Positions 50,965-59,813 of a stretch of DNA of 64,000 nucleotides are shown piece by piece. Position 1 is the stretch's first letter. Every line of letters starts with the position of its first letter. Origin of the DNA: Hyphomicrobiales bacterium (lineage in GTDB: Bacteria; Pseudomonadota; Alphaproteobacteria; Rhizobiales; Rhizobiaceae); NCBI GenBank assembly GCA_900472485.1, contig UCII01000021.1, positions 124,001 to 188,000 of the forward strand, in the 5' to 3' direction. The position numbers and the translations under genes were made by a program. The notes beneath the pieces are model-generated. The model ran no database searches. It saw nothing but the letters and a program-made list of their open reading frames with translations, and was not told where the DNA came from.

Positions 50965-51789
50965 GTGAGTTTCTCTTTTCGCGGTAGTGTGCTGGTAGCA
51001 GGATTGTCGGCTCTCCTCATCGCGGGAGAAGCTATAGCGGTCGATGATGCGCGCGAACAAGAGTTCATGCGATTTATCGGCCCAGCCTATCCGCTTCTTC
51101 TTGCGAAGGCTGGTCTGTGGAAGACAGATCCGGCCGAGATGCAGGAGCTGGCGGGTAAGGCAGCCAGAGCTCTATCGGCTGTGGCTCCAGCTGATTGCGA
51201 CGCTGCCGGATTCCGGCGCGATTTCTGCGGCATGTCCATGCGAACGATGCCTGCATCTTCCATGGCGCCGAGCATCCAGGAAAAAGAAGTCTTGATGATG
51301 AAGCCCTATAGAGACACCGCGCCCAAGCGCGGCGACATCATCGTCTTTTCCAGCGGGCACTACGCCTCTCCGGATAAGGCGGTCTTGTACGTCAAGCGGC
51401 TGATCGGCCTTCCCAGTGAAAAAGTGGAATTGCGCGACGGCACGGTTTTCGTCGACGGCAAGGCCTTCGCGGTGGCGCCGACGGATCGCACTATGACGGA
51501 TCTCTTCGGCAAGACGGCTAGAATTCTTGAGGAGACGACCCCGGAAGGACGACGCTACAGAACCTCGATGACGGATCAAGCGGTCGCCGGCCAGGACGAA
51601 GCAGGTCCATTCGAAGTACCCGTTGGTCATTATTTCGTGCTGGGCGACAACAGGCACAATTCTGTCGACAGCCGTTTTCCAGATCAGTTCGACGAAAACG
51701 GATTTGTTTCTGCGAAGGATGTTTCCGGGAAGGCCGCGATCATCTTCGTTTCTACCGACCCCGATCGAATTGGCACGTTGCTCAAGTGA
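50965..51789 (+). CDS. lepB: Signal peptidase I-like protein
   Basis: Membrane-anchored S26 peptidase of 274 residues. One hydrophobic segment follows the start (GSVLVAGLSALLIAGEAIAV). The catalytic serine is S99 in MPASSMAPSIQ, a variant of the usual SGSMxPT box, and the catalytic lysine is K144 in YVKRLIGLPSEKVELRDG. The last box is YFVLGDNRHNSVDSRFPD. A GTG at 50965 with GAGG upstream is preferred; the frame opens at 50926. About 100 residues sit between the anchor and the serine, longer than usual and containing cysteines. As it stands alone, away from an rnc/era operon, it may be an accessory copy. Confidence 0.85.
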   Translation: MSFSFRGSVLVAGLSALLIAGEAIAVDDAREQEFMRFIGPAYPLLLAKAGLWKTDPAEMQELAGKAARALSAVAPADCDAAGFRRDFCGMSMRTMPASSMAPSIQEKEVLMMKPYRDTAPKRGDIIVFSSGHYASPDKAVLYVKRLIGLPSEKVELRDGTVFVDGKAFAVAPTDRTMTDLFGKTARILEETTPEGRRYRTSMTDQAVAGQDEAGPFEVPVGHYFVLGDNRHNSVDSRFPDQFDENGFVSAKDVSGKAAIIFVSTDPDRIGTLLK

Positions 51790-51989
51790 AAATCGTGCTT
51801 TGCAGCTTTTGCAGTCCGAGGCTTCCCTCATGCAACTGCTGAATTCCGCCTTTATTGGCGAGAATATTATTCCAAAATCGTTTCGGAAATTAGCAAATCA
51901 CTATAGGCTCGATTTCGACTCGGCTGCGCTTACGCTTTGAGCGGCTCGCTGCGCCGCCGATCGAGATAATCCTGCGAAGAAAAGCCGAC

Positions 51990-53618
51990 ATGCCCAATAG
52001 ACCCTCTCCGCTCGTCGCGTTTCAGTCGAAGACCTTCCGCTCTCTCTGGTCGGCAACGCTCATTTCCAATCTCGGCGGATTGGTCGAAGGCGTCGGCGCC
52101 GCGTGGCTGATGACCAGCCTTGCGACATCACACGGCATGGTGGCGCTCGTTCAGTCCTCCACCACCCTGCCCGTCATGATCTTCTCGCTTGCGGCCGGAG
52201 CGCTGGCTGACAATTACGACCGCAGGCGGATCATGCTGATCGCACAGACGCTGATGCTCTCGGTCTCGGCGACGCTGGCGATCTTGTCTTACAGCAATGC
52301 GCTGACCCCATGGCTTTTGCTCTGCTTCACCTTCCTGATCGGCTGCGGCGGCGCGCTTCACAATCCGTCGTGGCAGGCGTCGATGGGCGATGTCGTGCCA
52401 CGCGAGCACCTGCCGGGTGCGGTCGCGCTGAACAGTATGAGCTACAACCTGATGCGCAGCATCGGGCCTGCCATTGGCGGCGTCATCGTCGCGGCGGCCG
52501 GTGCCGCCTTTGCGTTCCTCTTCAATGTCTTCTGTTACTTCGCCCTCATCATCACCCTATGGCGCTGGAAGACCGCCCCCGCCCGCGATACGCTGCCGCG
52601 CGAGCCGTTCGGCAGTGCCATGTCGGCCGGCTTTCGCTATGTGCTGATGTCGCCGAACCTTCTCAAGGTCATGTGCCGCAGCTTCGTCTTCGGCTTGACG
52701 GCAATCGTTATCCTGGCGCTCCTGCCTCTCGTTGCGCGCGATCATGTCCACGGCACGGCGATCACCTACGGCATCATGCTCGGCTTCTTCGGCTTCGGCG
52801 CCATCTGCGGCGCGATGCTGATCGGCCGCATCCGCGATATACTGAGCAATGAATGGGTGATCCGCGGTGCCTTCTTCACATTGGCGGTGAGCTGCTTGTT
52901 GCTTGCGCTAAGCAACCAGGTATGGCTGAGCTGTCTTATTCTCATGCCGGCCGGCGTCGCCTGGGTGCAGGCCTTCTCGCTCTTCAATGTCACGGTTCAG
53001 CTCTCCACGCCGCGCTGGGTGGTCGGCCGCGCTCTGTCGCTCTATCAGACCGCCACCTTTGGCGGCATGGCGGTCGGAAGCTGGCTCTGGGGCGAACTGG
53101 CGGACGCTCACGGCGTCACGGGCGCGCTTTTCATCGCAGGCGTCGGCCTGGCAATAGGCGGCCTGCTTGGCCTGCTGCTGCGTCAGCCGGATTTCGAATC
53201 CCTCAATCTCGATCCGACGAACACCTTCAGTGAACCACAACTGCAGCTCGACCTGCGTTCCCGAAGCGGCCCCATCCTGGTCATGGTGGACTACGACATC
53301 GATCAGGAGGATGTGGCGGAATTTCTGGCCGTCATGGCCCAGCGTCGCCGGATGAGAATCCGCGACGGGGCAAAGCAATGGTCGCTGTTACGCGATCTGG
53401 AAAAACCCAACACCTGGACGGAAAGCTACCATCTGCCGACCTGGATCGATTATGTTCGCCACAGCCAGCGCCAGACGCATGCCGATGTCGAGGTCGCCGA
53501 ACACCTAGACAGATTGCATCGCGGCGACCGCCCGCCCGTCATCCACCACATGATCGAACGGCAGACGGTGCCCAGGCACGACGACATGCCATTGAAGCCC
53601 TATCTCGACGCGACATGA
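51990..53618 (+). CDS. MFS transporter (MFS_3/EntS-like) with extra C-terminal domain
   Basis: Protein of 542 residues. Residues 1-410 form a twelve-helix major facilitator domain of the enterobactin-exporter-like class, with FRSLWSATLISNLGGLVEGV at the start, ADNYDRRRIMLIAQTLMLS (loop 2-3 motif) and NPSWQASMGDVVPREHLPGA. After the last helix (GLAIGGLLGLLLRQPDFESL) about 120 cytoplasmic residues follow, such as PILVMVDYDIDQEDVAEFLA and WTESYHLPTWIDYVRHSQRQ. Their pattern resembles an antibiotic-biosynthesis monooxygenase (ABM-like) ferredoxin fold. Substrate is unknown. The stop overlaps the convergent AraC gene by 19 bases. Confidence 0.87.
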   Translation: MPNRPSPLVAFQSKTFRSLWSATLISNLGGLVEGVGAAWLMTSLATSHGMVALVQSSTTLPVMIFSLAAGALADNYDRRRIMLIAQTLMLSVSATLAILSYSNALTPWLLLCFTFLIGCGGALHNPSWQASMGDVVPREHLPGAVALNSMSYNLMRSIGPAIGGVIVAAAGAAFAFLFNVFCYFALIITLWRWKTAPARDTLPREPFGSAMSAGFRYVLMSPNLLKVMCRSFVFGLTAIVILALLPLVARDHVHGTAITYGIMLGFFGFGAICGAMLIGRIRDILSNEWVIRGAFFTLAVSCLLLALSNQVWLSCLILMPAGVAWVQAFSLFNVTVQLSTPRWVVGRALSLYQTATFGGMAVGSWLWGELADAHGVTGALFIAGVGLAIGGLLGLLLRQPDFESLNLDPTNTFSEPQLQLDLRSRSGPILVMVDYDIDQEDVAEFLAVMAQRRRMRIRDGAKQWSLLRDLEKPNTWTESYHLPTWIDYVRHSQRQTHADVEVAEHLDRLHRGDRPPVIHHMIERQTVPRHDDMPLKPYLDAT

Positions 53619-54424
53619 TGTTCAGGGCTTGCAACGGCGGAGTCGCGTCCCGCGTGCTGGCGCGCCATTTCGCGTGGCGAATAACCGAAGGCGCGCTTGA
53701 ACATGGTCGTGAAGGCGGCCGGGTTCTTGTAGCCAAGGTCAATCGCGATCGTCGTCACTGGCACGCCGGCAACAAGCCGCGGAAGCGCGGCATGCAGACA
53801 GGCCTGCTCGCGCCATTTGACGAAACTCAGCCCCGTCTCCATGCGAAACATGCGGGTAAATGCGCGACGGCTCATGCGCATGTGGCTGGCCCACTGATCG
53901 ATCGTATCATGCGTTGCCGGCCGCCTGAGGAAATCCTGGCATTTCTGAGCCAGCGCGCTGTTGCGCGGGATCGGCAGGGACAATGGCAGCGGCCTCAACC
54001 TTGCCAGTTCGTGCAGAAGCAATGCCATCAAAGCGCCGGCCCGATCATTGACGTCGTAATCCACCGGAATATCGACGGCTTCGGCAATAAGCGTGCGCAG
54101 CAAGGGCGAGATTTCGACCACCTGACAGTGATCCGGCATCGTCTTGATCGCTTCCGGCTCAATATAGAGACTGCGCATGCTGACCTTGCCGAGCATGCGC
54201 ACGCTATGGATCACACCCGGAGGGATCCACATACCACGCTCCGGCGGCATGACGAGCGTGCCGTCAGGCGTGGTCACGACCACTACGCCGGAAAAACCGT
54301 AGAGCAGTTGGGCACGGCGATGCTGATGCGGTTCGACGCGGTGGCCGTCGCCATATTCATTGCCGAGGGCAATGAGGGGACGATCGACATCGATGAACGG
54401 ATCTATGCGGCTGTTCCTGACCAT
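53600..54424 (-). CDS. AraC-family regulator (cupin type, NimR-like)
   Basis: Regulator of 274 residues. The N-terminal cupin part has HRVEPHQHRRAQLLYGFSGV and MWIPPGVIHSVRMLGKV. The C-terminal double helix-turn-helix (about 165-260) has TIDQWASHMRMSRRAFTRMF and PVTTIAIDLGYKNPAAFTTM, ending FKRAFGYSPREMARQH. The form resembles E. coli NimR (YeaM), which controls a neighbouring exporter. It is divergent from the Fsr-like exporter gene, 94 bases apart, and most likely regulates it. Confidence 0.88.
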   Translation of the reverse strand: MVRNSRIDPFIDVDRPLIALGNEYGDGHRVEPHQHRRAQLLYGFSGVVVVTTPDGTLVMPPERGMWIPPGVIHSVRMLGKVSMRSLYIEPEAIKTMPDHCQVVEISPLLRTLIAEAVDIPVDYDVNDRAGALMALLLHELARLRPLPLSLPIPRNSALAQKCQDFLRRPATHDTIDQWASHMRMSRRAFTRMFRMETGLSFVKWREQACLHAALPRLVAGVPVTTIAIDLGYKNPAAFTTMFKRAFGYSPREMARQHAGRDSAVASPEHHVASR

Positions 54425-54518
54425 TCTGGCCCAGTCTCGTAAGAATTACGCCCTGTCGCGGTAGCGGGCAATTTTGTTTTCTAATATCAGCGCGACAGAA
54501 CATTGAAAAGTGACGGTC

Positions 54519-55715
54519 ATGAGCCAGGTGATGAATCCGCCCCGTGCGGCTACGACGATATATCCAGTCATTATGGTGGCGAGCCTCGGCCATTTCATCA
54601 ACGACGTCACGCAGGCATTGCTGCCGGCAAGCTATCCGGTGCTCAAGACCGGCTTTGACTTGAGCTTCGCCCAGCTCGGCGTGCTGACATTCGTCTACCA
54701 GATCACGGCCTCGATCCTCCAACCCTTCGTCGGCTGGTACACGGACGGACGGCCTCAGCCCTATTCATTGCCGTTCGGCATGGTCTGCAGCTGCGCCGGC
54801 ATGATCACGCTCGGCATGGCGCCCAATTATCCGACGCTACTGATGGGCGCGATACTGCTCGGCTTCGGCTCCTCGATCTTCCATCCGGAAGCATCTCGCA
54901 TCGCCCGCCTGGCATCGGGCGGAAAGCACGGCTTCGCCCAGTCCCTGTTCCAGGTCGGCGGCAATTTCGGCACCTCACTCGGCCCGCTGCTCGCAGCTTT
55001 CTTCATCCTGCCGCATGGTCAGCATGGAATGGCGGCGCTTGCGAGCCTGGCTTTTGCCGGCATTCTTATTCTCGGCGGCCTCGGCCGCTGGTATCAGCTG
55101 AATGGCAGCCATCTGCGCGCGCCGGCAAAATCCGGCAAGCCTCATAAGGCGCTGAGCCTGTCACGTGCCCGCGTCGGTCTTGCCATCGCCGTCCTGATCG
55201 CGTTGATCTTTTCGAAATATTTCTATCTGGCAAGCTTCACCAGCTACTATAATTTCTATCTGATGGCTCGGTTCGGCGTGACGGAACGAACGGCTCAGCT
55301 CTGCCAGTTCGTATTCTTCGCCGCGGTCGCCGTCGGCACGATAGTCGGCGGCCCCGTGGGCGACCGCATCGGCCGAAAGAAAGTTATCTGGGCCTCCATC
55401 CTTGGCATCCTGCCCTTCACCATCGTCTTGCCTCACGCCAATCTCGAAACGACGATCATCCTCAGTGCAATCATCGGCACGGTCATCGCTTCCGCCTTTT
55501 CCGCGATCGTCGTCTACGCGCAGGAATTGTTGCCCGGCCGCGTCGGCATGGTGTCCGGCCTGTTCTTTGGCTTCGCCTTCGGCATGGGCGGCATCGGAGC
55601 CGCAGCGCTCGGTGTGCTCGCCGACCACACCAGCATCGAGTTCGTCTTCGAGCTTTGCGCCTTCCTGCCGCTGATCGGACTTTTGACGATCCTGCTGCCG
55701 AACGTAGAAGATTGA
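54519..55715 (+). CDS. fsr: MFS exporter, fosmidomycin-resistance (Fsr) type
   Basis: Twelve-helix transporter of 398 residues. VASLGHFINDVTQALLPASY at the N terminus is the Fsr family hallmark, followed by FAQLGVLTFVYQITASILQP and GFGSSIFHPEASRIARLASG, HGFAQSLFQVGGNFGTSLGP. The second half has GGPVGDRIGRKKVIWASILG. A GTG at 54510 could extend it by three residues. The substrate is not known; the name reflects homology to E. coli Fsr. It probably exports a toxic compound sensed by the divergent AraC protein. Confidence 0.9.
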   Translation: MSQVMNPPRAATTIYPVIMVASLGHFINDVTQALLPASYPVLKTGFDLSFAQLGVLTFVYQITASILQPFVGWYTDGRPQPYSLPFGMVCSCAGMITLGMAPNYPTLLMGAILLGFGSSIFHPEASRIARLASGGKHGFAQSLFQVGGNFGTSLGPLLAAFFILPHGQHGMAALASLAFAGILILGGLGRWYQLNGSHLRAPAKSGKPHKALSLSRARVGLAIAVLIALIFSKYFYLASFTSYYNFYLMARFGVTERTAQLCQFVFFAAVAVGTIVGGPVGDRIGRKKVIWASILGILPFTIVLPHANLETTIILSAIIGTVIASAFSAIVVYAQELLPGRVGMVSGLFFGFAFGMGGIGAAALGVLADHTSIEFVFELCAFLPLIGLLTILLPNVED

Positions 55716-56113
55716 GGCAACCTAAAAGGGGCAAGGCGTCGAGGTGGGACATCGGCGCCTCGCCCTCTACCTTTCACGAGGCGGAGATTTTCTTCACCCA
55801 GCTTCGATGTCATCGCCGCTGCCCATGTCGGCCTGTACCCGCCCAATCTGAAAGATCGCGACGCGCTTTAAACGGGCTCGTCTGCACCGGTCAAAGTTGC
55901 GGTACAAAAAGGTCACACCCATGCGGGTTTGCTGTGGGCATCACCATGAAATCGTCGAATGGCCTACAACCGGGTATTGAGCTGACGGGTAGAGTGTCTA
56001 TTTCCTCGCGCTGCAGATGTGGGTGCAAAGTCGGACCCAGGATTTTGCGCAGCTCCCGCTTCGCTTCCTGCTTTGCGGATGCCTACACAACCACTCGGAG
56101 TTTCAGGCAGACA
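55716..56113 (+). other. 398-base region without a recognised gene
   Basis: A weak hairpin (AGGGGC/AAGGCG against CGCCTCGCCCT, about 55727-55774) lies directly behind fsr and may end its transcript. A short frame ending at 55870 reads AAAHVGLYPPNLKDRDAL before TAA; it has no start or known family and could be a relic. Nothing else stands out before the membrane protein gene. Confidence 0.45.
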
Positions 56114-57208
56114 ATGACATTCCCGACGATCAAACTTCCCGAGAGAGCCCTGCGGCTTGCTCAGAACCTTATTTCAATGCCGAAGGCCGTCTATTTCTCG
56201 CTGCCGATCCTGATCGGCCTGACCGTTTTCATGGCTGTTTCCGAAGCTCCGGGCATATTGAGGGATTGGACGATCAGCCAAAATCCCGTCAAGCTCGTCA
56301 ACGGCGATATCCGCGATGGAAAATGCTCGACCCGGAAGGGTTTCTTCACAACCTGCGAGGCGCGCCTCAACTACGCCTACAATGGCCAGACCTATGACAG
56401 GGATGTCGAGATCATGTTCGTCGACATCCACGCCGGTGACTACGACACGGACCTCGTCATCTCCGGCGACCATCCGGACTTGGCGACCCTCAGCCTCGGG
56501 CTGGATATGCTCTGGAACCGGATCATAACGCTTGCCGTCTTCGTCGCACTTCTTGGAGGCGCCTGCATCGCAATGATCTTCCAGATCCTGCGTGTCTGGC
56601 GTGCTCGCGGGCAATTGCACCGGGCTGCTCAACTCGCGCCGGTCCCGGTGGAAATCACGACCTTCCAGCGACGAGGCAAGCGGCTGACGGTGACTTATAC
56701 TGACAAGATCGCCGGCAGAAAAACCGGACGGGCGGCCCATACGAACTTCGAGCCAGGGCAGGAACCTCTGGTTGTCGGCGCAAAGGATGGCAAGCCCGTG
56801 GCACTCGCCGTCTGGCATGGAAATACGGCTCTCCCGGTACTTTTGGACAGCCGACTGGAGCGGATCGACATGCCCGCGCAAGAGCGCGCGAGCATTCTCG
56901 CCCCGCTGACGGCAGAGCTTGGCGGCCAGCCGCTGGAGCTCATTACCCAAGGGAAAAAAGGACCGACCGTCATGGCGCGGCTCGCCAGGGTTTTCCTGGT
57001 TATACTTCTCATCATCGTCGGCATTTTCGGTTACTGGGTCTGGTATGTGACCAGCGCGGAGTCGCAATTCACCTCGCCCGCCATGGACCTCAACAATATG
57101 ATGCCGGCGCCTCTCAACCGGTGGGGCTGCGATCAGTTGAAGAAGCGCTTCGGTGATCAACGCGCCCCCTTCGGCTGCACTGCCTCGGACTATACGAGCT
57201 GGAAGTGA
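56114..57208 (+). CDS. Predicted membrane protein, function unknown
   Basis: Protein of 364 residues that I do not assign to a named family. One hydrophobic segment lies near residues 22-40 (VYFSLPILIGLTVFMAVSE). A periplasmic-like part of about 90 residues follows with cysteines in GKCSTRKGFFTTCEARLNYA, the layout of DUF3592-type domains. A second helix (ITLAVFVALLGGACIAMIFQ) is near 137-160, then a basic cytoplasmic part of about 130 residues, and a last helix (ARVFLVILLIIVGIFGYWVW) near 295-315. The C terminus has two more cysteines (WGCDQLKKRFGD, FGCTASDY). The ATG at 56114 is chosen because the long upstream frame lacks family-like sequence. Confidence 0.7.
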   Translation: MTFPTIKLPERALRLAQNLISMPKAVYFSLPILIGLTVFMAVSEAPGILRDWTISQNPVKLVNGDIRDGKCSTRKGFFTTCEARLNYAYNGQTYDRDVEIMFVDIHAGDYDTDLVISGDHPDLATLSLGLDMLWNRIITLAVFVALLGGACIAMIFQILRVWRARGQLHRAAQLAPVPVEITTFQRRGKRLTVTYTDKIAGRKTGRAAHTNFEPGQEPLVVGAKDGKPVALAVWHGNTALPVLLDSRLERIDMPAQERASILAPLTAELGGQPLELITQGKKGPTVMARLARVFLVILLIIVGIFGYWVWYVTSAESQFTSPAMDLNNMMPAPLNRWGCDQLKKRFGDQRAPFGCTASDYTSWK

Positions 57209-57304
57209 CGTTCGACTGGCAGTGTTGGACGTGGGTTCATAAGTAGGCCGCGTCCTTTGCCCGTTCATTCCAAGATCTGGAGCCCTCTCAGAAAGGATGG
57301 TCGT

Positions 57305-57574
57305 GTGGCAAACTCGGCGACCAAAGTCTTGACTGCGCATGTACGGCTTTCGCTGGCCGAAAAACTCGATTTGATGGCCGAGAGGCTCGAGCGTTCCCGC
57401 GGCTGGATCATGAAGCAGGCTCTGACCGCGTGGCTCGACCAGGAGGAAGAGCGCGAGCGGCTGACCCGCGAAGCTCTCTCCGACGTCGACGATGGCAATG
57501 TGATCGACCATCAGGCCGTGCAGGCACGGGTCGATAGTTTAAGCACTGACGATCCATTGCCGGCCCCACGCTGA
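57305..57574 (+). CDS. Ribbon-helix-helix antitoxin
   Basis: Antitoxin of 89 residues. The ribbon-helix-helix DNA-binding part is TAHVRLSLAEKLDLMAERLE, then RSRGWIMKQALTAWLDQEEE, as in CopG/ParD-like proteins. The charged C-terminal tail would hold the toxin. A GTG at 57305 with AAGGATGG upstream is the best start. The stop overlaps the ParE start (TGATG), the usual coupling of such pairs. Confidence 0.82.
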   Translation: MANSATKVLTAHVRLSLAEKLDLMAERLERSRGWIMKQALTAWLDQEEERERLTREALSDVDDGNVIDHQAVQARVDSLSTDDPLPAPR

Positions 57575-57828
57575 TGGAAGCAAAATGGACCGGCAAGGCG
57601 CTATCCGGCCTCACTCGCCTGCATGAATTTCTGACCGCTGTTAACAAGCCGGCGGCTGTTCGCCCAGTGCAGTTTCTGACCAAGGCGCCGACCGTTCTGC
57701 TGGCCAATCCGCGAATTGGAGAAAGGCTGTTCGAATTCGAGCCACGCGAGGTCCGGCGGCTTCTCATCGGCCACTACGAGATACGCTACGAACTTCAACA
57801 GTCGACGATCTACATCTTGAGGCTATGA
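57574..57828 (+). CDS. parE: ParE/RelE-family toxin
   Basis: Small basic protein of 84 residues. The N terminus EAKWTGKALSGLTRLHEFL is the ParE helical hairpin; the C-terminal sheet has RREVRRLLIGHYEIRYELQ and STIYILRL, the pattern of the ParE/RelE superfamily. ParE toxins poison DNA gyrase, whereas RelE toxins cut mRNA; the sequence does not settle which. It is read through from the antitoxin with a one-base overlap. It lies between a membrane protein gene and an AraC gene, unrelated to either. Confidence 0.85.
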   Translation: MEAKWTGKALSGLTRLHEFLTAVNKPAAVRPVQFLTKAPTVLLANPRIGERLFEFEPREVRRLLIGHYEIRYELQQSTIYILRL

Positions 57829-57932
57829 CGCACCGGGGAAGATTGGCTCGACCCGAGACGCCGGTCTCCGTATAATCCTCTGATCGAGGTCGCCTCCAAT
57901 CCGGGCGATAGATTTGGCAGAAGCGCGCAATC

Positions 57933-58790
57933 ATGGACCAGTTCAACAGTGCCGCCACGACGCTTCTCTCCAGCAAAGATCGTGGCTGGAAAGGCTTGGA
58001 GGCGAACCTCCTTCTTATTCAAGCTGGCCGCACCCATGTGCCGGGATCGCAGACGCATCGGCTCGGCATTCATTTCGGGCGGGCCGTGAATGCTTTTTGT
58101 GAATGCGACGGCCGCCGGCACCGGCGTCGTCAGGCCCATGGCGATATCGACATCGTTCCTGCCGGGCTGGATGGCTGGTGGGAGGATGACGGGGACTGCA
58201 CCATTCTGCGCCTGAATATCCAGCACGAACTCCTTCAATCGGCCGCGGAAGCACTCGGCAGAAATCCGGATACCGTTTCTCTGGCGCCGAAATTCCAGCT
58301 TCGGGATCCCCGCCTCGAATCGATCGCCTGGGCGATCAAGGCCGAAATCGAGTCGTCCGTTGCGTCGGACAGAACCTATGCGGAAGCGCTGGGATTGGCG
58401 CTGGCGATCCGTCTTGTGGAAGGGCGCGAACAGACTTCGGTCGGGACAGCCGCGACAGGGGCCACTTTGACAAACCGCCATCAGCGACGCCTGGTGGATT
58501 TTATCGAAGCCCATATCGATGAGTCGCTGTCTCTTGCCGATCTCGCCGCGACGGTCGGCCTCAGCGTATCGCATTTGAAGCCACTCTTTCGCGCCACTTT
58601 CGGCATGCCGGTTCATCACTATGTGCTGACACGCCGGGTCGAGCGCGCAAGATTGCTCATTCTCTCTACCGACATGGCGCTCGCTGAAATCGCTTTGGCG
58701 ACGGGGTTTGCCCATCAGAGCCACATGACGCACTGGATGCGGCGCATCCTCGGCCTCACTCCCGGCATGCTGAGCCGGATGCATTCATGA
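57933..58790 (+). CDS. AraC-family regulator, neighbour of the NmrA-type gene
   Basis: Regulator of 285 residues. The N-terminal half (LGIHFGRAVNAFCECDGRRH, HGDIDIVPAGLDGWWEDDGD) is a cupin-like sensor. The C-terminal AraC domain covers about 185-283, with SLADLAATVGLSVSHLKPLF and LAEIALATGFAHQSHMTHWM, then RRILGLTPGMLSR. A 99-base gap precedes the NAD(P)-binding protein on the same strand. AraC proteins of this shape often control a neighbouring reductase gene. Confidence 0.88.
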   Translation: MDQFNSAATTLLSSKDRGWKGLEANLLLIQAGRTHVPGSQTHRLGIHFGRAVNAFCECDGRRHRRRQAHGDIDIVPAGLDGWWEDDGDCTILRLNIQHELLQSAAEALGRNPDTVSLAPKFQLRDPRLESIAWAIKAEIESSVASDRTYAEALGLALAIRLVEGREQTSVGTAATGATLTNRHQRRLVDFIEAHIDESLSLADLAATVGLSVSHLKPLFRATFGMPVHHYVLTRRVERARLLILSTDMALAEIALATGFAHQSHMTHWMRRILGLTPGMLSRMHS

Positions 58791-58889
58791 CTTCGATTGT
58801 CGTCCGAACCTGCAATTGACCATCCGGACCTGTGCGATGCGGCGAGCATACTTGGCTAGGCTGCAGGAAAATCGACAGGAGAAGATGCA

Positions 58890-59765
58890 ATGCATGCAAT
58901 TCTGGGCGCCACCGGCAAGGTTGGCCGCACGACCATCGCTGCCCTGCGCAAGGTCAACGTTCCCGTCCGCGCAATTCTGCGCGATGGATCGAAAGCACAG
59001 GCTTTTTCGGATCTCGGCTGCGAGATCGCCGTTGCCGATGTGCATGACCATCGGGCGCTGACATCAGCATTCGAAGGGGCAAGCGCCGTCCAGATCATCT
59101 GCCCGGTCGATGTTCGCGCCCCGCAGGCAAATTCCCGCATGAGACGACTGGTCGATTGCCTTGGCGAGGCCCTGGCAGCTGCCAAACCGCAAACCATTCT
59201 CGCCATCTCCGACTATGGCGCGCAGCATAGCTCCGGCACCGGCGTCACCTTAATCTTCCACGCCCTCGAAGCGCGGCTGCGTCAGCTGGAGGCCAGAAGA
59301 CTTATCCTGCTGCGGTCGGCCGAACACATGGAAAACTGGGCGCGTCTGGCAAAGGTAGCGGCAGAGAGCGGCCGATTGCCGAGCTTCTACCATCCGCTGA
59401 CCAAGCTTCTTCCGACGATCTCCGCCCATGACGTGGGCTCGATTGCTGCCGAACTGCTTCTGGAAAAGCAGGGCGTCGCTCTAAGGATTGTTCATGCCGA
59501 AGGCCCTCGGCGCTATACGCCGAACGATGTTGCGGCAGCCATTGGTTCGCTGACCGGTCGCGATGTCCTTGCCCAGCCGCTTCCCGAGACCGAGTGGCAG
59601 GCCGCACTCATGCGGGCGGGGCTTTCCGAAGACTATGGGCGACTCCTGGTTGAACTTTATACCGCCCATAATGCGGGCCGAATAGACGTTGAAAAAGATG
59701 TGGGTGAAATCCGCCGGGGCACAACCGAATTGGCAGAAGTGTTGCGGCGAATTCTCAGCGCATGA
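58890..59765 (+). CDS. NmrA-like NAD(P)-binding protein
   Basis: Atypical short-chain dehydrogenase of 291 residues. The Rossmann motif is ILGATGKVGRTTIAALRK at the N terminus, then VPVRAILRDGSKAQAFSDLG and CEIAVADVHDHRALTSAFEG, as in NmrA and NAD(P)H:quinone-reductase-like family members. The tyrosine of classical enzymes appears as SDYGAQHSSGTG. RRYTPNDVAAAIGSLTGRDV in the C-terminal half is common in the family. Function may be redox sensing or reduction of a small substrate; it is not resolved by sequence. Confidence 0.87.
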   Translation: MHAILGATGKVGRTTIAALRKVNVPVRAILRDGSKAQAFSDLGCEIAVADVHDHRALTSAFEGASAVQIICPVDVRAPQANSRMRRLVDCLGEALAAAKPQTILAISDYGAQHSSGTGVTLIFHALEARLRQLEARRLILLRSAEHMENWARLAKVAAESGRLPSFYHPLTKLLPTISAHDVGSIAAELLLEKQGVALRIVHAEGPRRYTPNDVAAAIGSLTGRDVLAQPLPETEWQAALMRAGLSEDYGRLLVELYTAHNAGRIDVEKDVGEIRRGTTELAEVLRRILSA

Positions 59766-59813
59766 GAATGTCGCAATGCCCTGGAACAGTTGTTTGCCGC
59801 CATCCACACGATC

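Noticed and set aside
51830..51940. Frame of 36 codons between the signal peptidase and MFS genes
   Set aside because: Short, no good ribosome site and no similarity I recognise.
57857..57870. Short hairpin GAGAC-GCCG-GTCTC behind the ParE toxin gene
   Set aside because: Five pairs only and no T-run; too weak to call a terminator.
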